Source: JAQVSH01 sp964349835
GTDB taxonomy: Bacteria > Bacteroidota > Bacteroidia > Bacteroidales > UBA4181
Length of the DNA: 64,000 nt
NCBI GenBank assembly: GCA_964349835.1
Contig: CAYGID010000004.1
Span: forward strand, 1-64,000
Reading direction: 5' to 3'
Part shown: in pieces, positions 1 to 7,353 of the stretch
Position numbering within the stretch: position 1 is the first letter of the stretch
Layout of the letters: each line of letters starts with the position of its first letter
Notes under the pieces: model-generated
Databases searched by the model: none
What the model saw: only the letters and a program-made list of their open reading frames with translations
What the model was told of the DNA's origin: nothing
Translations under genes and position numbers: made by a program

Positions 1-988
1 GCTTCCGATGGGTGGGGGAAAAGGCGGGTCTGATTTCGATCCCAAAGGAAAGTCGCCAAACGAAATCATGCGCTTTTGCCAGGGTTACATGCTGGAGTTA
101 TGGAAACTGATTGGTCCTCAAACCGATGTGCCGGGAGGTGACATTGGGGTCGGGACTCGCGAAATCGGCTACCTCTATGGAATGTACAAAAAACTCTCGG
201 GCGAGCACAACGGGGTTCTCACCGGCAAGGGGCTCTCCTGGGGAGGCAGTTTGATTCGTCCCGAGGCACCAGGCTTTGGCGGTGTCTATTTTGTCCGCGA
301 AGTACTGCGGCGGCAGAACGATAGCCTGCAAGGAAAAACGATTGCCATGTCGGGATTTGGTACTGTGGCCTGGGGAGTGGCAAAAAAGGCTGCCGAGTTG
401 GGCGCAAAGGTGGTCACCATTTCGGGTCCCGACGGGTACATTTACGACCCGGAGGGTATTACCGGCGAAAAAATTGACTACCTGCTCGAACTTCGGGCCA
501 GCAACGAGGATATTGTAAAGCCCTTTTCGTATGAGTTCCCCACCGCCGAATACCATCCCGACCGGAAGCCCTGGGAGGTGCCCTGCGACATCGCTATTCC
601 CTGTGCAACCCAAAATGAGTTGAACGAAGAGGATGCCGAACAGCTAATTGCCAACGGGTGCCGATTTGTATGCGAAATTGCCAATATGCCCTGCACCTCA
701 GAGGCAATCTCTGTTTTTCAGAAAAACCAAATCATCTTTGTGCCGGGAAAGGCTGCAAATGCCGGGGGCGTAGCGGTTTCCGGACTTGAGATGAGCCAGA
801 ACGCCATGAAGTTGAGTTGGTCTCGCTCGGAGGTCGATGCGCATCTGGGAAGAATCATGCAGGACATCCATGATGCCTGTGTTAGATCAGGAATGCGTAC
901 CGACGGGTCGGTAGACTACATACGAGGTGCAAATGTTTCTGGCTTTCTGAAGATTGCGGGAGCCATGGTGGATCATGGGGTAATTTAA
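1..988 (+). CDS. gdhA: NADP-type glutamate dehydrogenase (5' truncated by window edge)
   Basis: The reading frame is already open at base 2, so the N-terminal part (about 120 residues of a usual ~445) lies outside the window. The first visible residues include GGGKGGSDFDPKGKS, the glutamate-binding and catalytic lysine segment of hexameric family-I glutamate dehydrogenases. The Rossmann domain follows, with the nucleotide-binding glycine motif SGFGTVAWG, and the C-terminal helix carries GANVSGFLKIAGAMVDHG. The enzyme interconverts 2-oxoglutarate plus ammonia and glutamate in the cytoplasm and is the usual ammonia-assimilating enzyme of Bacteroidota. The NADP preference is inferred from family, not read from a specific residue. 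It faces the next gene convergently with 17 bp between them and no clear terminator hairpin. Confidence 0.96.
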   Translation, partial: LPMGGGKGGSDFDPKGKSPNEIMRFCQGYMLELWKLIGPQTDVPGGDIGVGTREIGYLYGMYKKLSGEHNGVLTGKGLSWGGSLIRPEAPGFGGVYFVREVLRRQNDSLQGKTIAMSGFGTVAWGVAKKAAELGAKVVTISGPDGYIYDPEGITGEKIDYLLELRASNEDIVKPFSYEFPTAEYHPDRKPWEVPCDIAIPCATQNELNEEDAEQLIANGCRFVCEIANMPCTSEAISVFQKNQIIFVPGKAANAGGVAVSGLEMSQNAMKLSWSRSEVDAHLGRIMQDIHDACVRSGMRTDGSVDYIRGANVSGFLKIAGAMVDHGVI

Positions 989-1005
989 AGCCCCATATCT
1001 GTTTG

Positions 1006-1905
1006 CTATTCAGGCAGCAGCAGGTCTTCGATGTACCGTGCCAGCAGCAGTTCGAACTCGCTTTCGCGCTGCGGCATCTGCCGTTGATTGTAAACGGCTG
1101 CGAGTTGCCGGAGCAGCAGCACAATCATCTCCGAAAAAGGGGTAGGTTCAAATAAGAGTGGGCGAGGAGTAATGCGGTGTGTTTCCATGAAACGTTTAAT
1201 TTCCGATTGCTCCAAAACAATTCCTCTCCGCAAAGGATAGATATAGAAAAGCACATTCGCTGCAGCTGTCTCGAAGGGTTGCTCCTCATCCTGATCCATG
1301 TAGGCCAGCAAAAAGGTGCCGCCTGGCAAAATTACCGATTTGAGAGGGATGTGGAGCCGTTGTGCCAGGGCTTGGTATAGGATTCCAATAAGGAGCTCAT
1401 CGCCCTTTTTTCGTTCAAGTACTCTGTGCAGATAAAAATCATCGGGGTGTCTCCGTTCAGAGAGATCGCCCTGCATTAAATATTTTCCGAAAAATATCCG
1501 GTTTAGAATCAACGTCTTCTCAATCGCCGTCTGGGCGGGATTGGTCTCAATCCAAAGATCGGCCATCATCTGCTCAACTTTGCTTGAAATGGCTTCAAAC
1601 GGCAGGTCGTGAAAGACCACCTTGCTTACAAGCCAGGCGCCGGTCAAAGCATCTTGCGGAGATCCGCTACTCCATTCGAGCAGCCGTTCGGCAAGGGAGT
1701 GGATCCGGATCGATGCCAAAATTTCACCAATCTTTTCGTGTTTCTCGAGCGAGTCGGCCTCGTTTTGCTGAAACTCCAGAAAAGGCAGAATGGTTTCGTC
1801 CTCCTGCAACAGCTTTTGGTAAACCACTTGTCCAACTCGCGGGTCGGGATCGTCGAGCAACATAAGCATGGCCTTCCAATTTTTCTCCTGTTGGCTGAAC
1901 GACAT
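1006..1905 (-). CDS. SirB1-like transglutaminase-fold protein
   Basis: A 299-residue protein. The central part (IEKTLILNRIFF ... HRVLERKKGDELLIGILYQALAQRLHI ... VILPGGTFL) matches the pattern of the SirB1/Transglut_core2 family: LN-x-LF, then VLxR+xGxPxxL, then a PGxFL strand. Family members usually show PGHF here; this one reads PGGTF, so the conserved histidine seems to be absent. The family is thought not to be an active transglutaminase and its role is unknown. It is predicted to be cytoplasmic with no signal peptide. It stands alone, divergent from rlmN, with its own promoter at 1937-1968. Assignment rests on motif spacing only. Confidence 0.75.
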   Translation of the reverse strand: MSFSQQEKNWKAMLMLLDDPDPRVGQVVYQKLLQEDETILPFLEFQQNEADSLEKHEKIGEILASIRIHSLAERLLEWSSGSPQDALTGAWLVSKVVFHDLPFEAISSKVEQMMADLWIETNPAQTAIEKTLILNRIFFGKYLMQGDLSERRHPDDFYLHRVLERKKGDELLIGILYQALAQRLHIPLKSVILPGGTFLLAYMDQDEEQPFETAAANVLFYIYPLRRGIVLEQSEIKRFMETHRITPRPLLFEPTPFSEMIVLLLRQLAAVYNQRQMPQRESEFELLLARYIEDLLLPE

Positions 1906-1936
1906 AGGAACCGATTTTCTCCAATTATTATTAATG

Positions 1937-1968
1937 CAAATATAGGCAAAGAGGCTTAGGCAGCCAAA
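1937..1968 (-). promoter_or_regulatory. Bacteroidota-type promoter of the SirB1-like gene
   Basis: Read on the minus strand this is TTTG (1968-1965), a 20-bp spacer, then TATATTTG (1944-1937), matching the sigma-ABfr pattern TTTG-N19/20-TAnnTTTG. The gene's ATG follows about 30 bp later. Confidence 0.7.
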
Positions 1969-2009
1969 CGAGGGTTAGCGGAGCATAGCTACCCTACAGG
2001 AAATATGCG

Positions 2010-2017
2010 TACTTTTG
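2010..2017 (+). promoter_or_regulatory. -7 box of rlmN
   Basis: TACTTTTG matches TAnnTTTG and ends 14 bp before the ATG at 2032. It lies inside the longer reading frame that starts at 2005, which argues for the ATG at 2032. No clear -33 element is seen. Confidence 0.55.
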
Positions 2018-2031
2018 CAAAAAGAAAAGCG

Positions 2032-3054
2032 ATGAAGGCACTACTCGGGCAAACCTTATCCGACCTGCAGGAACTCTGCACAGAGAGGAGATATCCCAAA
2101 TATACTGCCCGCCAAATCACCGACTGGCTCTACAAAAAACATGTAATCCATATTCACGAAATGACCAATCTTTCGGCTGCTATCCGAAAAGATTTATCGG
2201 AGACGCACTTTGTGGGAAGAAGTCAACCCGAAAATGTGCTGGTCTCGACCGACGGAACAAAAAAATATCTCTTTCCTGCCGGAACAACCCATTCTGTTGA
2301 AACGGCCTGGATTCCCTCGCCAAATCGGAATACCCTCTGTGTTTCGTCTCAGGTGGGCTGCAAAATGGGATGCACTTTTTGTATGACCGCACGACAGGGT
2401 TTTCAAAAACATCTGCCTGCCGGTGAGATTATTAATCAAATTAGTAGCCTTCCCGAAAGAGATGGTCTCACCAATGTGGTTTATATGGGAATGGGAGAGC
2501 CGTTCGACAATATAGATGCCCTTCTGAAAAGCCTTGAGATTCTCACCTCGGAGTGGGGATTCGGCTGGTCGCCATCTCGGATTACTGTTTCAACCATCGG
2601 GGTAATTCCGGCACTAATGCGTTTTCTCAAGGAAAGCCGTTGCCATCTGGCCATCAGCCTACATTCGCCTTTCAACGAAGAACGACGCGCCTTAATGCCC
2701 ATGCAGAAGGCCTATCCCTTAGACGATCTCTTCGCTTTGTTGCGCGCCTTCGACTTTGGCGCACAAAGACGATTATCGTTCGAATATATCCTTTTTGGAG
2801 GAGTAAACGACTCCACAAGACACGCAAAAGCTGTGGCCGTATTACTGAATGGGCTGAAAGCCAGGGTGAACCTGATTCATTTTCATCCGATTCCCGACTC
2901 TCCTCTGGTTCCTGCAAAAGAATCGGCGATGCTGGCTTTTCAGAATACTCTGGAGGAGAAACAGATAACTACCACCATTCGCTCGTCGCGAGGACTCGAC
3001 ATCATGGCAGCATGCGGTATGCTTTCGACCCAAAAGGCAACGGAGAACCGCTAG
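2032..3054 (+). CDS. rlmN: dual-specificity 23S rRNA/tRNA adenine-C2 methyltransferase RlmN
   Basis: A 340-residue radical-SAM enzyme that methylates A2503 of 23S rRNA, and in many bacteria A37 of tRNA, at C2. The iron-sulfur ligands are C110, C114 and C117 in CKMGCTFC, followed by MTARQGF, the RlmN signature. The GMGEP strand (YMGMGEPFDN) and the C-terminal RSSRGLDIMAACG, with the methyl-carrying cysteine, are both present. The start at 2032 (MKALLGQTLSDLQEL) is chosen because Bacteroidota homologues begin this way and a -7 box covers 2010-2017; the ATG at 2005 would add nine residues. Its last four bases overlap the convergent XRE gene. Confidence 0.95.
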   Translation: MKALLGQTLSDLQELCTERRYPKYTARQITDWLYKKHVIHIHEMTNLSAAIRKDLSETHFVGRSQPENVLVSTDGTKKYLFPAGTTHSVETAWIPSPNRNTLCVSSQVGCKMGCTFCMTARQGFQKHLPAGEIINQISSLPERDGLTNVVYMGMGEPFDNIDALLKSLEILTSEWGFGWSPSRITVSTIGVIPALMRFLKESRCHLAISLHSPFNEERRALMPMQKAYPLDDLFALLRAFDFGAQRRLSFEYILFGGVNDSTRHAKAVAVLLNGLKARVNLIHFHPIPDSPLVPAKESAMLAFQNTLEEKQITTTIRSSRGLDIMAACGMLSTQKATENR

Positions 3055-3398
3055 CCCTTTTTTCCTTTTACAGGTGTCATCGACTTGAGAAGTCCGTTTA
3101 AATCCTTTGTTATCGCATCAATCTGCTTATGGAGGTTCACTTCGGGATAGCTCTTCGCTCCCGATTGGGCTGAATCCTGAACATTTATTTCGCCCTCATC
3201 GAACCAATAGGTAATGGGAAGATGCAAAATGCGCGATATTTCTTCGATCACCTCCACTTTCATTGAGCGGTTCCGGATCATCTGATGAAATCCCTGTTCA
3301 CTTATTCCCAGGTCTTTACAGAACTCCTTTATCTCAATACCTCTTTGGGACAATTCCAATTTGATTTTCCCGTAGTTCATACCTCTTTGCTTCGCCAA
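3051..3398 (-). CDS. XRE-family helix-turn-helix regulator
   Basis: A 115-residue protein. Residues about 8-62 (YGKIKLELSQRGIEIKEFC, KDLGISEQGFHQMIRN) form a Cro/C1-type helix-turn-helix: the recognition helix is ISEQGFHQMI, followed by EEISRILHLPITYWF. This arrangement is common in small Bacteroidota XRE proteins. The C-terminal half (DAITKDLNGLLKSM) looks like a short amphipathic dimerisation helix. An alternative start is the ATG at 3380 (MNYGKI). It is divergent from the gene at 3479, and an inverted repeat overlapping that gene's promoter lies between them, so it probably represses that gene and perhaps itself (inference). Its 3' end overlaps rlmN by 4 bp. Confidence 0.85.
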   Translation of the reverse strand: MAKQRGMNYGKIKLELSQRGIEIKEFCKDLGISEQGFHQMIRNRSMKVEVIEEISRILHLPITYWFDEGEINVQDSAQSGAKSYPEVNLHKQIDAITKDLNGLLKSMTPVKGKKG

Positions 3399-3410
3399 TG
3401 AAATAAAATA

Positions 3411-3440
3411 ATCATTTCGCTTGCGATAAGCGAAATTGAT
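3411..3440 (+). promoter_or_regulatory. operator-like inverted repeat between divergent regulator genes
   Basis: Perfect 8-bp arms TTTCGCTT (3415-3422) and AAGCGAAA (3428-3435) are separated by GCGAT. The symmetry extends outward as ATCA / TTGAT with one extra base. The TTG at 3421-3423, inside the repeat, is 20 bp from the TAGCTTTG -7 box at 3444-3451, so a bound protein would cover the -33 element. The adjacent XRE gene is the obvious candidate binder (inference). Confidence 0.7.
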
Positions 3441-3443
3441 ATT

Positions 3444-3451
3444 TAGCTTTG
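3444..3451 (+). promoter_or_regulatory. -7 box of the gene at 3479
   Basis: TAGCTTTG matches TAnnTTTG, with TTG 20 bp upstream at 3421-3423 inside the inverted repeat. The start codon at 3479 leaves a leader of about 20 nt. Confidence 0.65.
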
Positions 3452-3478
3452 TTGTTTTAAGCTACGAATTATTGCAGG

Positions 3479-3961
3479 ATGTTCAAAGGGGCAGAAGCAA
3501 TTTGGAAAGAGAAACAATCCGGAGGGGCCGAAATTCCGATAGGGGAGCTCCTTTCGCTGTTATGGAAAACCGGAATGGGTACCGCCCGGGAGCTACATCT
3601 CCGTTTCGGCAGCAACCGATGTGCTTTCCGAACGCTGCGGAATTGTCTGGAACGGATGGTTAGCATTCGGTGGCTGGTTAAATGCAGAGTGGGTAACCAA
3701 AATTATTACCGAGTAACCATACCCCCCGATTATTTATCACACTTCAAAGAGGCCTCCGAACAACCATCACCAATGGCTGCCCAAGCCGCACAGTGCAAGG
3801 AGAGGAGGAGTCGTACAGAAATCAGGAACGGAATAGAGAGCCCAACCCGGATAGAGTACAAAAAAAAAGGTGCCCGAATGGTACACCCTTTTTGTTACAT
3901 GAAGAGAAATATTATGATTTTACGGCTTTCACCACGGCTTCAAAAGCCTGAGGATGGTTAA
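3479..3961 (+). CDS. small hypothetical protein, possibly winged-helix, with a suspect 3' end
   Basis: A 160-residue frame. I do not recognise a family. Residues about 20-75 (IPIGELLSLLWKTGMGTARELHLRFGSNRCAFRTLRNCLERMVSIRWLVKC, in part) alternate like a winged-helix DNA-binding domain, and NQNYYRV could be the wing. The last ~35 codons read through the hairpin at 3866-3897 and 50 bp into the antisense strand of rplT, which is unlikely for a native end. Just before that is a run of nine A (3860-3868). With eight A the frame would stop at 3900-3902, nine bases before the rplT stop. A slippage indel or sequence error is therefore possible. It has its own promoter and operator and is probably controlled by the divergent XRE gene. 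Confidence 0.5.
   Translation: MFKGAEAIWKEKQSGGAEIPIGELLSLLWKTGMGTARELHLRFGSNRCAFRTLRNCLERMVSIRWLVKCRVGNQNYYRVTIPPDYLSHFKEASEQPSPMAAQAAQCKERRSRTEIRNGIESPTRIEYKKKGARMVHPFCYMKRNIMILRLSPRLQKPEDG
3866..3897 (-). terminator. terminator of the thrS-rplT operon, possibly bidirectional
   Basis: Minus-strand reading: an A-rich 5' arm ending GGGTG, a loop, then CACC followed by eight T. The stem is GGTG/CACC extended by A:T pairs with one bulged G. The plus strand also has a short T run, so it could act in both directions. It sits 15 bp past the rplT stop codon. Confidence 0.65.
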
Positions 3962-4259
3962 AAGCGAGGTCGGCAAGGGCTTTGCGATTAAGCGCAATCC
4001 CTTTTTTATTGAGTTTGCCTATAAATTCGGAGTAGGACATATCGTAGGGGCGAACGGCAGCGTTGATACGCTGAATCCACAGACCCCTGAAGGTTCTCTT
4101 TTTAACGCGGCGATCGCGGTATGCATATTGCAAACCCTTTTCGAGCGTGTTCTTGGCTACCGTCCATACGTTGCGACGGGCAAGGAAGTTACCTTTTGTT
4201 AAGCGCAGCAGTTTTTTACGGCGTGCTCTTGATGCGACTGAATTGACTGATCTTGGCAT
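3912..4259 (-). CDS. rplT: 50S ribosomal protein L20
   Basis: A 115-residue, strongly basic protein of normal L20 length. It begins MPRSVNSVASRARRKKLLRLTKG and contains the usual YAYRDRRVKKRTFRGLWIQRINAAVR, which binds 23S rRNA early in large-subunit assembly. It is the last gene of thrS-infC-rpmI-rplT. In other phyla L20 represses this operon through a leader structure; I see no recognisable L20 leader here, but the rpmI-rplT spacer is unusually long (115 bp) and holds a tandem repeat. The hairpin at 3866-3897 ends the operon. Confidence 0.98.
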   Translation of the reverse strand: MPRSVNSVASRARRKKLLRLTKGNFLARRNVWTVAKNTLEKGLQYAYRDRRVKKRTFRGLWIQRINAAVRPYDMSYSEFIGKLNKKGIALNRKALADLAFNHPQAFEAVVKAVKS

Positions 4260-4315
4260 AATTTTTTGATTTTTGAATGGTTAGCGGCCCTACAGGCTCT
4301 TTCGGCTAAATCATT

Positions 4316-4351
4316 CTGTGAATACTGTGAATACTGTGAATACTGCAAATA
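4316..4351. repeat. 9-bp tandem repeat between rpmI and rplT
   Basis: CTGTGAATA occurs three times exactly (4316-4342) and a fourth time as CTGCAAATA (4343-4351). It lies in the otherwise non-coding 115-bp spacer of a ribosomal-protein operon. No function is evident; replication slippage is the simplest origin. Confidence 0.85.
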
Positions 4352-4374
4352 ATTTGAATTACTAAAAGAAGTAA

Positions 4375-4572
4375 TTACTTCATTGCCAACATGTGCCGTA
4401 CATTCTTCAGGTCGGTATCGTGTACCAAACCGCTCGAAGCAAGGATTCTCTTTCTTTTTGTAGATTTTTTGGTCAGGATGTGGCTGTGGAAAGCATGCTT
4501 CCTTTTCACCTTTCCTGTTCCGGTAAGCACGAATCTCTTCTTTGCTCCCGAAGTGGTCTTCATTTTTGGCAT
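4375..4572 (-). CDS. rpmI: 50S ribosomal protein L35
   Basis: A 65-residue basic protein, full length for L35. It begins MPKMKTTSGAKKRFVLTGTGK and has KRKHAFHSHILTKKSTKRKR, the typical L35 core. It is the third gene of the thrS-infC-rpmI-rplT operon, 34 bp after infC. A perfect 14-bp palindrome GAAGTAATTACTTC (4368-4381) overlaps its stop codon. Whether that palindrome is functional is unknown. Confidence 0.98.
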   Translation of the reverse strand: MPKMKTTSGAKKRFVLTGTGKVKRKHAFHSHILTKKSTKRKRILASSGLVHDTDLKNVRHMLAMK

Positions 4573-4606
4573 CTCTCTGAAAAAATTATTGGGGTTAATA
4601 AAAATT

Positions 4607-5146
4607 TTACGCTTTTTTCCGGGGTTTGGGCGAGATGAACATAATCATCCTTTTCCCTTCCAGTTTGGGGAGTTGGTCTACCTTTCCATACTCTTCCAGT
4701 TCGTTGGCAAACCGCAGCAGCAGAATCTCGCCCTGTTCTTTATATAATATGGAGCGTCCTTTAAAAAAGACAAATGCTTTCACCTTTGAACCCTCTTCCA
4801 GAAAATTGATGGCATGCTTCAATTTAAAGTTATAGTCGTGCTCATCGGTTTGGGGGCCAAAGCGAATCTCTTTAACCACCACCTTTACGGTCTTTGCCTT
4901 AAGCTCTTTCTGCTTCTTTTTTAGCTGATAGAGATACTTTTGGTAATCGATTACCTTGCAAACAGGGGGATCCGCATTCGGAGAGATTTCTACCAAATCC
5001 AGTTCTAACGACTGAGCCATGCGCAAAGCATCTGCGATGGGAACTATCCCCTGGGTCTCGATGTTGTCGCCAACCAAACGGACAAACTTGTGTCTAATTT
5101 CCTGGTTGATTCTTAAATCTTGCGTTTTTTGGGTCGGATTTGCCAT
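4607..5146 (-). CDS. infC: translation initiation factor IF-3
   Basis: A 179-residue protein. The N-terminal domain (LRINQEIRHKFVRLVGDN, LVEISPNADPPVCKVIDYQKY) and the C-terminal domain (KVVVKEIRFGPQTDEHDYNFKLK) both match IF-3, which binds the 30S subunit and checks the initiator tRNA and start codon. The start is an ordinary ATG here, whereas many bacteria use a rare start codon for autoregulation. The linker is lysine-rich (QLKKKQKELKAK). It lies 33 bp after thrS and 34 bp before rpmI in one operon. Confidence 0.97.
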   Translation of the reverse strand: MANPTQKTQDLRINQEIRHKFVRLVGDNIETQGIVPIADALRMAQSLELDLVEISPNADPPVCKVIDYQKYLYQLKKKQKELKAKTVKVVVKEIRFGPQTDEHDYNFKLKHAINFLEEGSKVKAFVFFKGRSILYKEQGEILLLRFANELEEYGKVDQLPKLEGKRMIMFISPKPRKKA

Positions 5147-5179
5147 TGAATCTCTGTTGCGTGGGTACTCTTTTTTTGT

Positions 5180-7123
5180 TTATAATGCGTCCAACTGCTT
5201 ATTTATCTCCTGACTAATGAACTCGGAATAGGCCTCTATCTTCATAACACCCTGATCTCCTTCGCCTTGCTTTCGAACCGAGATGGTGCCGTTCGACTCT
5301 TCCTGTTCGCCAACGATTAACAGATAGGGAATTTTTTTCAACTCATTGTCGCGAATCTTCTTCCCAATCTTTTCGTTACGGTCGTCAAGCAGGGTGCGAA
5401 TATCGGCATTATTTAAAAAACTCACAACTTTTTTTGCGTAGTCGTTATATTTTTCGCTAATCGGCATCACAACTGCCTGGTCGGGAGCCAGCCAGAGCGG
5501 AAACTTGCCGGCCGTATGCTCAAGTAAGACTGCCACAAAGCGTTCCATCGATCCGAAAGGAGCCCTGTGAATCATAATGGGCCTGTGTTTTTGGTTGTCG
5601 GCACCGGCATATTCCAACTCAAATCGTTCGGGAAGATTGTAATCAACCTGAATAGTTCCCAACTGCCATTTCCGCCCGATGGCATCGCGAACCATAAAAT
5701 CGAGCTTAGGTCCGTAAAAGGCCGCTTCGCCTAATTCTACCGTGGTTTTGAGCCCCTTTTCGGCAGCTGCCTCGATAATGGCCCGTTCGGCCTTTTCCCA
5801 ATTGTCGTCGCTTCCAATATACTTCTCCTTATTCGATGGGTCGCGAAGCGAAATCTGAGCCACGAAATCTTTGAAATCGAGAGCCTTAAAAATCCTGAAA
5901 ATAATATCCATCACTTTGCAGAACTCCTCTTTCAATTGATCGGGTCTGCAAAAGATGTGAGCATCGTCCTGGGTGAACGATCTTACGCGGGTAAGCCCGT
6001 GCAGCTCACCACTCTGCTCATACCGATACACGGTTCCAAACTCAGCCAACCGAAGTGGAAGATCCTTATAAGAACGGGGCTTAAACTTGTAGATTTCGCA
6101 ATGGTGCGGGCAGTTCATCGGTTTGAGCAAATACTCTTCGCCCTCTTGTGGGGTGTGAATAGGCTGAAAGGAGTCCTTCCCATATTTGGCATAGTGCCCC
6201 GAGGTAACCCAAAGCTCTTTTTGGCCGATGTGAGGGGTAATCACCTGTTCATAACCATATTCGCGCTGCACCTTTTTTAAGAAATTTTCGAGGCGTTCGC
6301 GAAGCTTAGCGCCCCTGGGCAACCACAACGGAAGGCCGGCACCTACAGCCGACGAAAAGGTGAATAACTCCAGTTCGCGGCCTAATTTGCGATGGTCGCG
6401 CTGTTTGGCCTGCTCAAGCATCTCCAGATACTCTTCGAGCATCTTCTGTTTGGGAAAGGAGATGCCATAGACGCGCGTCAGCTGCTTTCTCTTCTCGTCA
6501 CCCCTCCAATACGCACCGGCTATTGCAGTAATTTTCACCGCCTTAACAGGCTCACTGCTGGGCAGATGGGGCCCGCGACACAGATCGGTAAAGTTGCCCT
6601 GACGGTAAAAAGAGATGGTGCCGTCTTGTAGTTCCTGCAGCAACTCCACCTTGTAGTTATCGCCCTTTTCGGCAAAAAAACGTAAAGCCTCCTCCTTCGA
6701 AACCTCCTGCCGGGTAAACTCCTGTTTCTGTCGGGCCATCTCAATCATGGTCTTCTCAATCAGCGGAAGATCGGCTTCGGTGAGACTTTTCCCTTCGCCC
6801 AGGTCAATATCATAATAGAATCCATTTTCTATGGCAGGGCCGATACCAAATTTGGTACCTGGGAAGAGCTTTTCAATGGCCTCGGCAAGGAGGTGCGAAG
6901 AGGAGTGCCAAAAGGCCTGTTTTCCCTCCGGATCGTCCCATTTGTGAAGCACCAGGGTTGCGTCTGCCATAATGGGGGTGTTCAAGTCGGTAACCACTCC
7001 GTTAACCGTAGCGGCCAAAACCTCTTCGGCCAATTTTCGCGAAATACTTTTAGCTATGTCTAACGACGAAACGCCCGCTTCGAACGATTTGCTGTTACCG
7101 TCGGGGAAAGTAATTGTTATCAT
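5180..7123 (-). CDS. thrS: threonyl-tRNA synthetase
   Basis: A 647-residue class II synthetase, normal length. Domains in order: TGS (MITITFPDGNSKSFEAG), the N2 editing/SAD domain (HSSSHLLAEAIEKLFPG, with DLCRGPH), the catalytic domain (YLLKPMNCPHHC with a zinc-binding cysteine; RVRSFTQDDAHIFCRPDQ; MIHRAPFGSMERF) and the anticodon-binding domain. The start at 7123 is preferred to 7171 because a -7 box lies at 7159-7166, inside the longer frame, and homologues begin with the TGS strand. It is the first gene of the thrS-infC-rpmI-rplT operon and is divergent from the moxR/Bat operon. Confidence 0.97.
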   Translation of the reverse strand: MITITFPDGNSKSFEAGVSSLDIAKSISRKLAEEVLAATVNGVVTDLNTPIMADATLVLHKWDDPEGKQAFWHSSSHLLAEAIEKLFPGTKFGIGPAIENGFYYDIDLGEGKSLTEADLPLIEKTMIEMARQKQEFTRQEVSKEEALRFFAEKGDNYKVELLQELQDGTISFYRQGNFTDLCRGPHLPSSEPVKAVKITAIAGAYWRGDEKRKQLTRVYGISFPKQKMLEEYLEMLEQAKQRDHRKLGRELELFTFSSAVGAGLPLWLPRGAKLRERLENFLKKVQREYGYEQVITPHIGQKELWVTSGHYAKYGKDSFQPIHTPQEGEEYLLKPMNCPHHCEIYKFKPRSYKDLPLRLAEFGTVYRYEQSGELHGLTRVRSFTQDDAHIFCRPDQLKEEFCKVMDIIFRIFKALDFKDFVAQISLRDPSNKEKYIGSDDNWEKAERAIIEAAAEKGLKTTVELGEAAFYGPKLDFMVRDAIGRKWQLGTIQVDYNLPERFELEYAGADNQKHRPIMIHRAPFGSMERFVAVLLEHTAGKFPLWLAPDQAVVMPISEKYNDYAKKVVSFLNNADIRTLLDDRNEKIGKKIRDNELKKIPYLLIVGEQEESNGTISVRKQGEGDQGVMKIEAYSEFISQEINKQLDAL

Positions 7124-7158
7124 CTTTATATAAATTATCAATGGCTGGATAAACGCCC

Positions 7159-7166
7159 CAAATATA
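7159..7166 (-). promoter_or_regulatory. -7 box of the thrS operon
   Basis: Minus-strand TATATTTG (TAnnTTTG), 36 bp before the chosen ATG. It supports the internal start codon for thrS. No good -33 match was found at the usual distance. Confidence 0.6.
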
Positions 7167-7268
7167 GACAAAAAATGCGATTTGTTCCCTCAAGACATAC
7201 TGCTTGACTCGAGTTTCCCTTTAACGTGATTAAACGAATATTAACATTTATTAACATACCAAACTGCT

Positions 7269-7276
7269 TATATTTG
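7269..7276 (+). promoter_or_regulatory. -7 box of the moxR/Bat operon
   Basis: TATATTTG, 77 bp before the moxR ATG. The -33 region is AT-rich (TTA rather than TTG). It gives a leader of about 70 nt containing two small hairpins. Confidence 0.6.
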
Positions 7277-7286
7277 CATCACTTTA

Positions 7287-7340
7287 CGCCAAATGGCGGT
7301 GAAGCCCGTAATGGGCAACTCTGATTATCTCTGTTCTTAA
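7287..7340 (+). other. structured 5' leader of moxR with two hairpins and a 15-codon ORF
   Basis: Stem CGCC/GGCG (7287-7298) is followed by GCCC/GGGC (7304-7316). An ATG at 7293 opens a 15-codon frame, MAVKPVMGNSDYLCS, that stops at 7338-7340, 13 bp before moxR. The stems are only 4 bp each, so a regulatory role is uncertain. Confidence 0.35.
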
Positions 7341-7353
7341 CTTTTTGTACAAG

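Noticed and set aside
2553..3101. 182-codon plus-strand ORF in another frame of rlmN
   Set aside because: It lies inside rlmN and its sequence has no conserved pattern.
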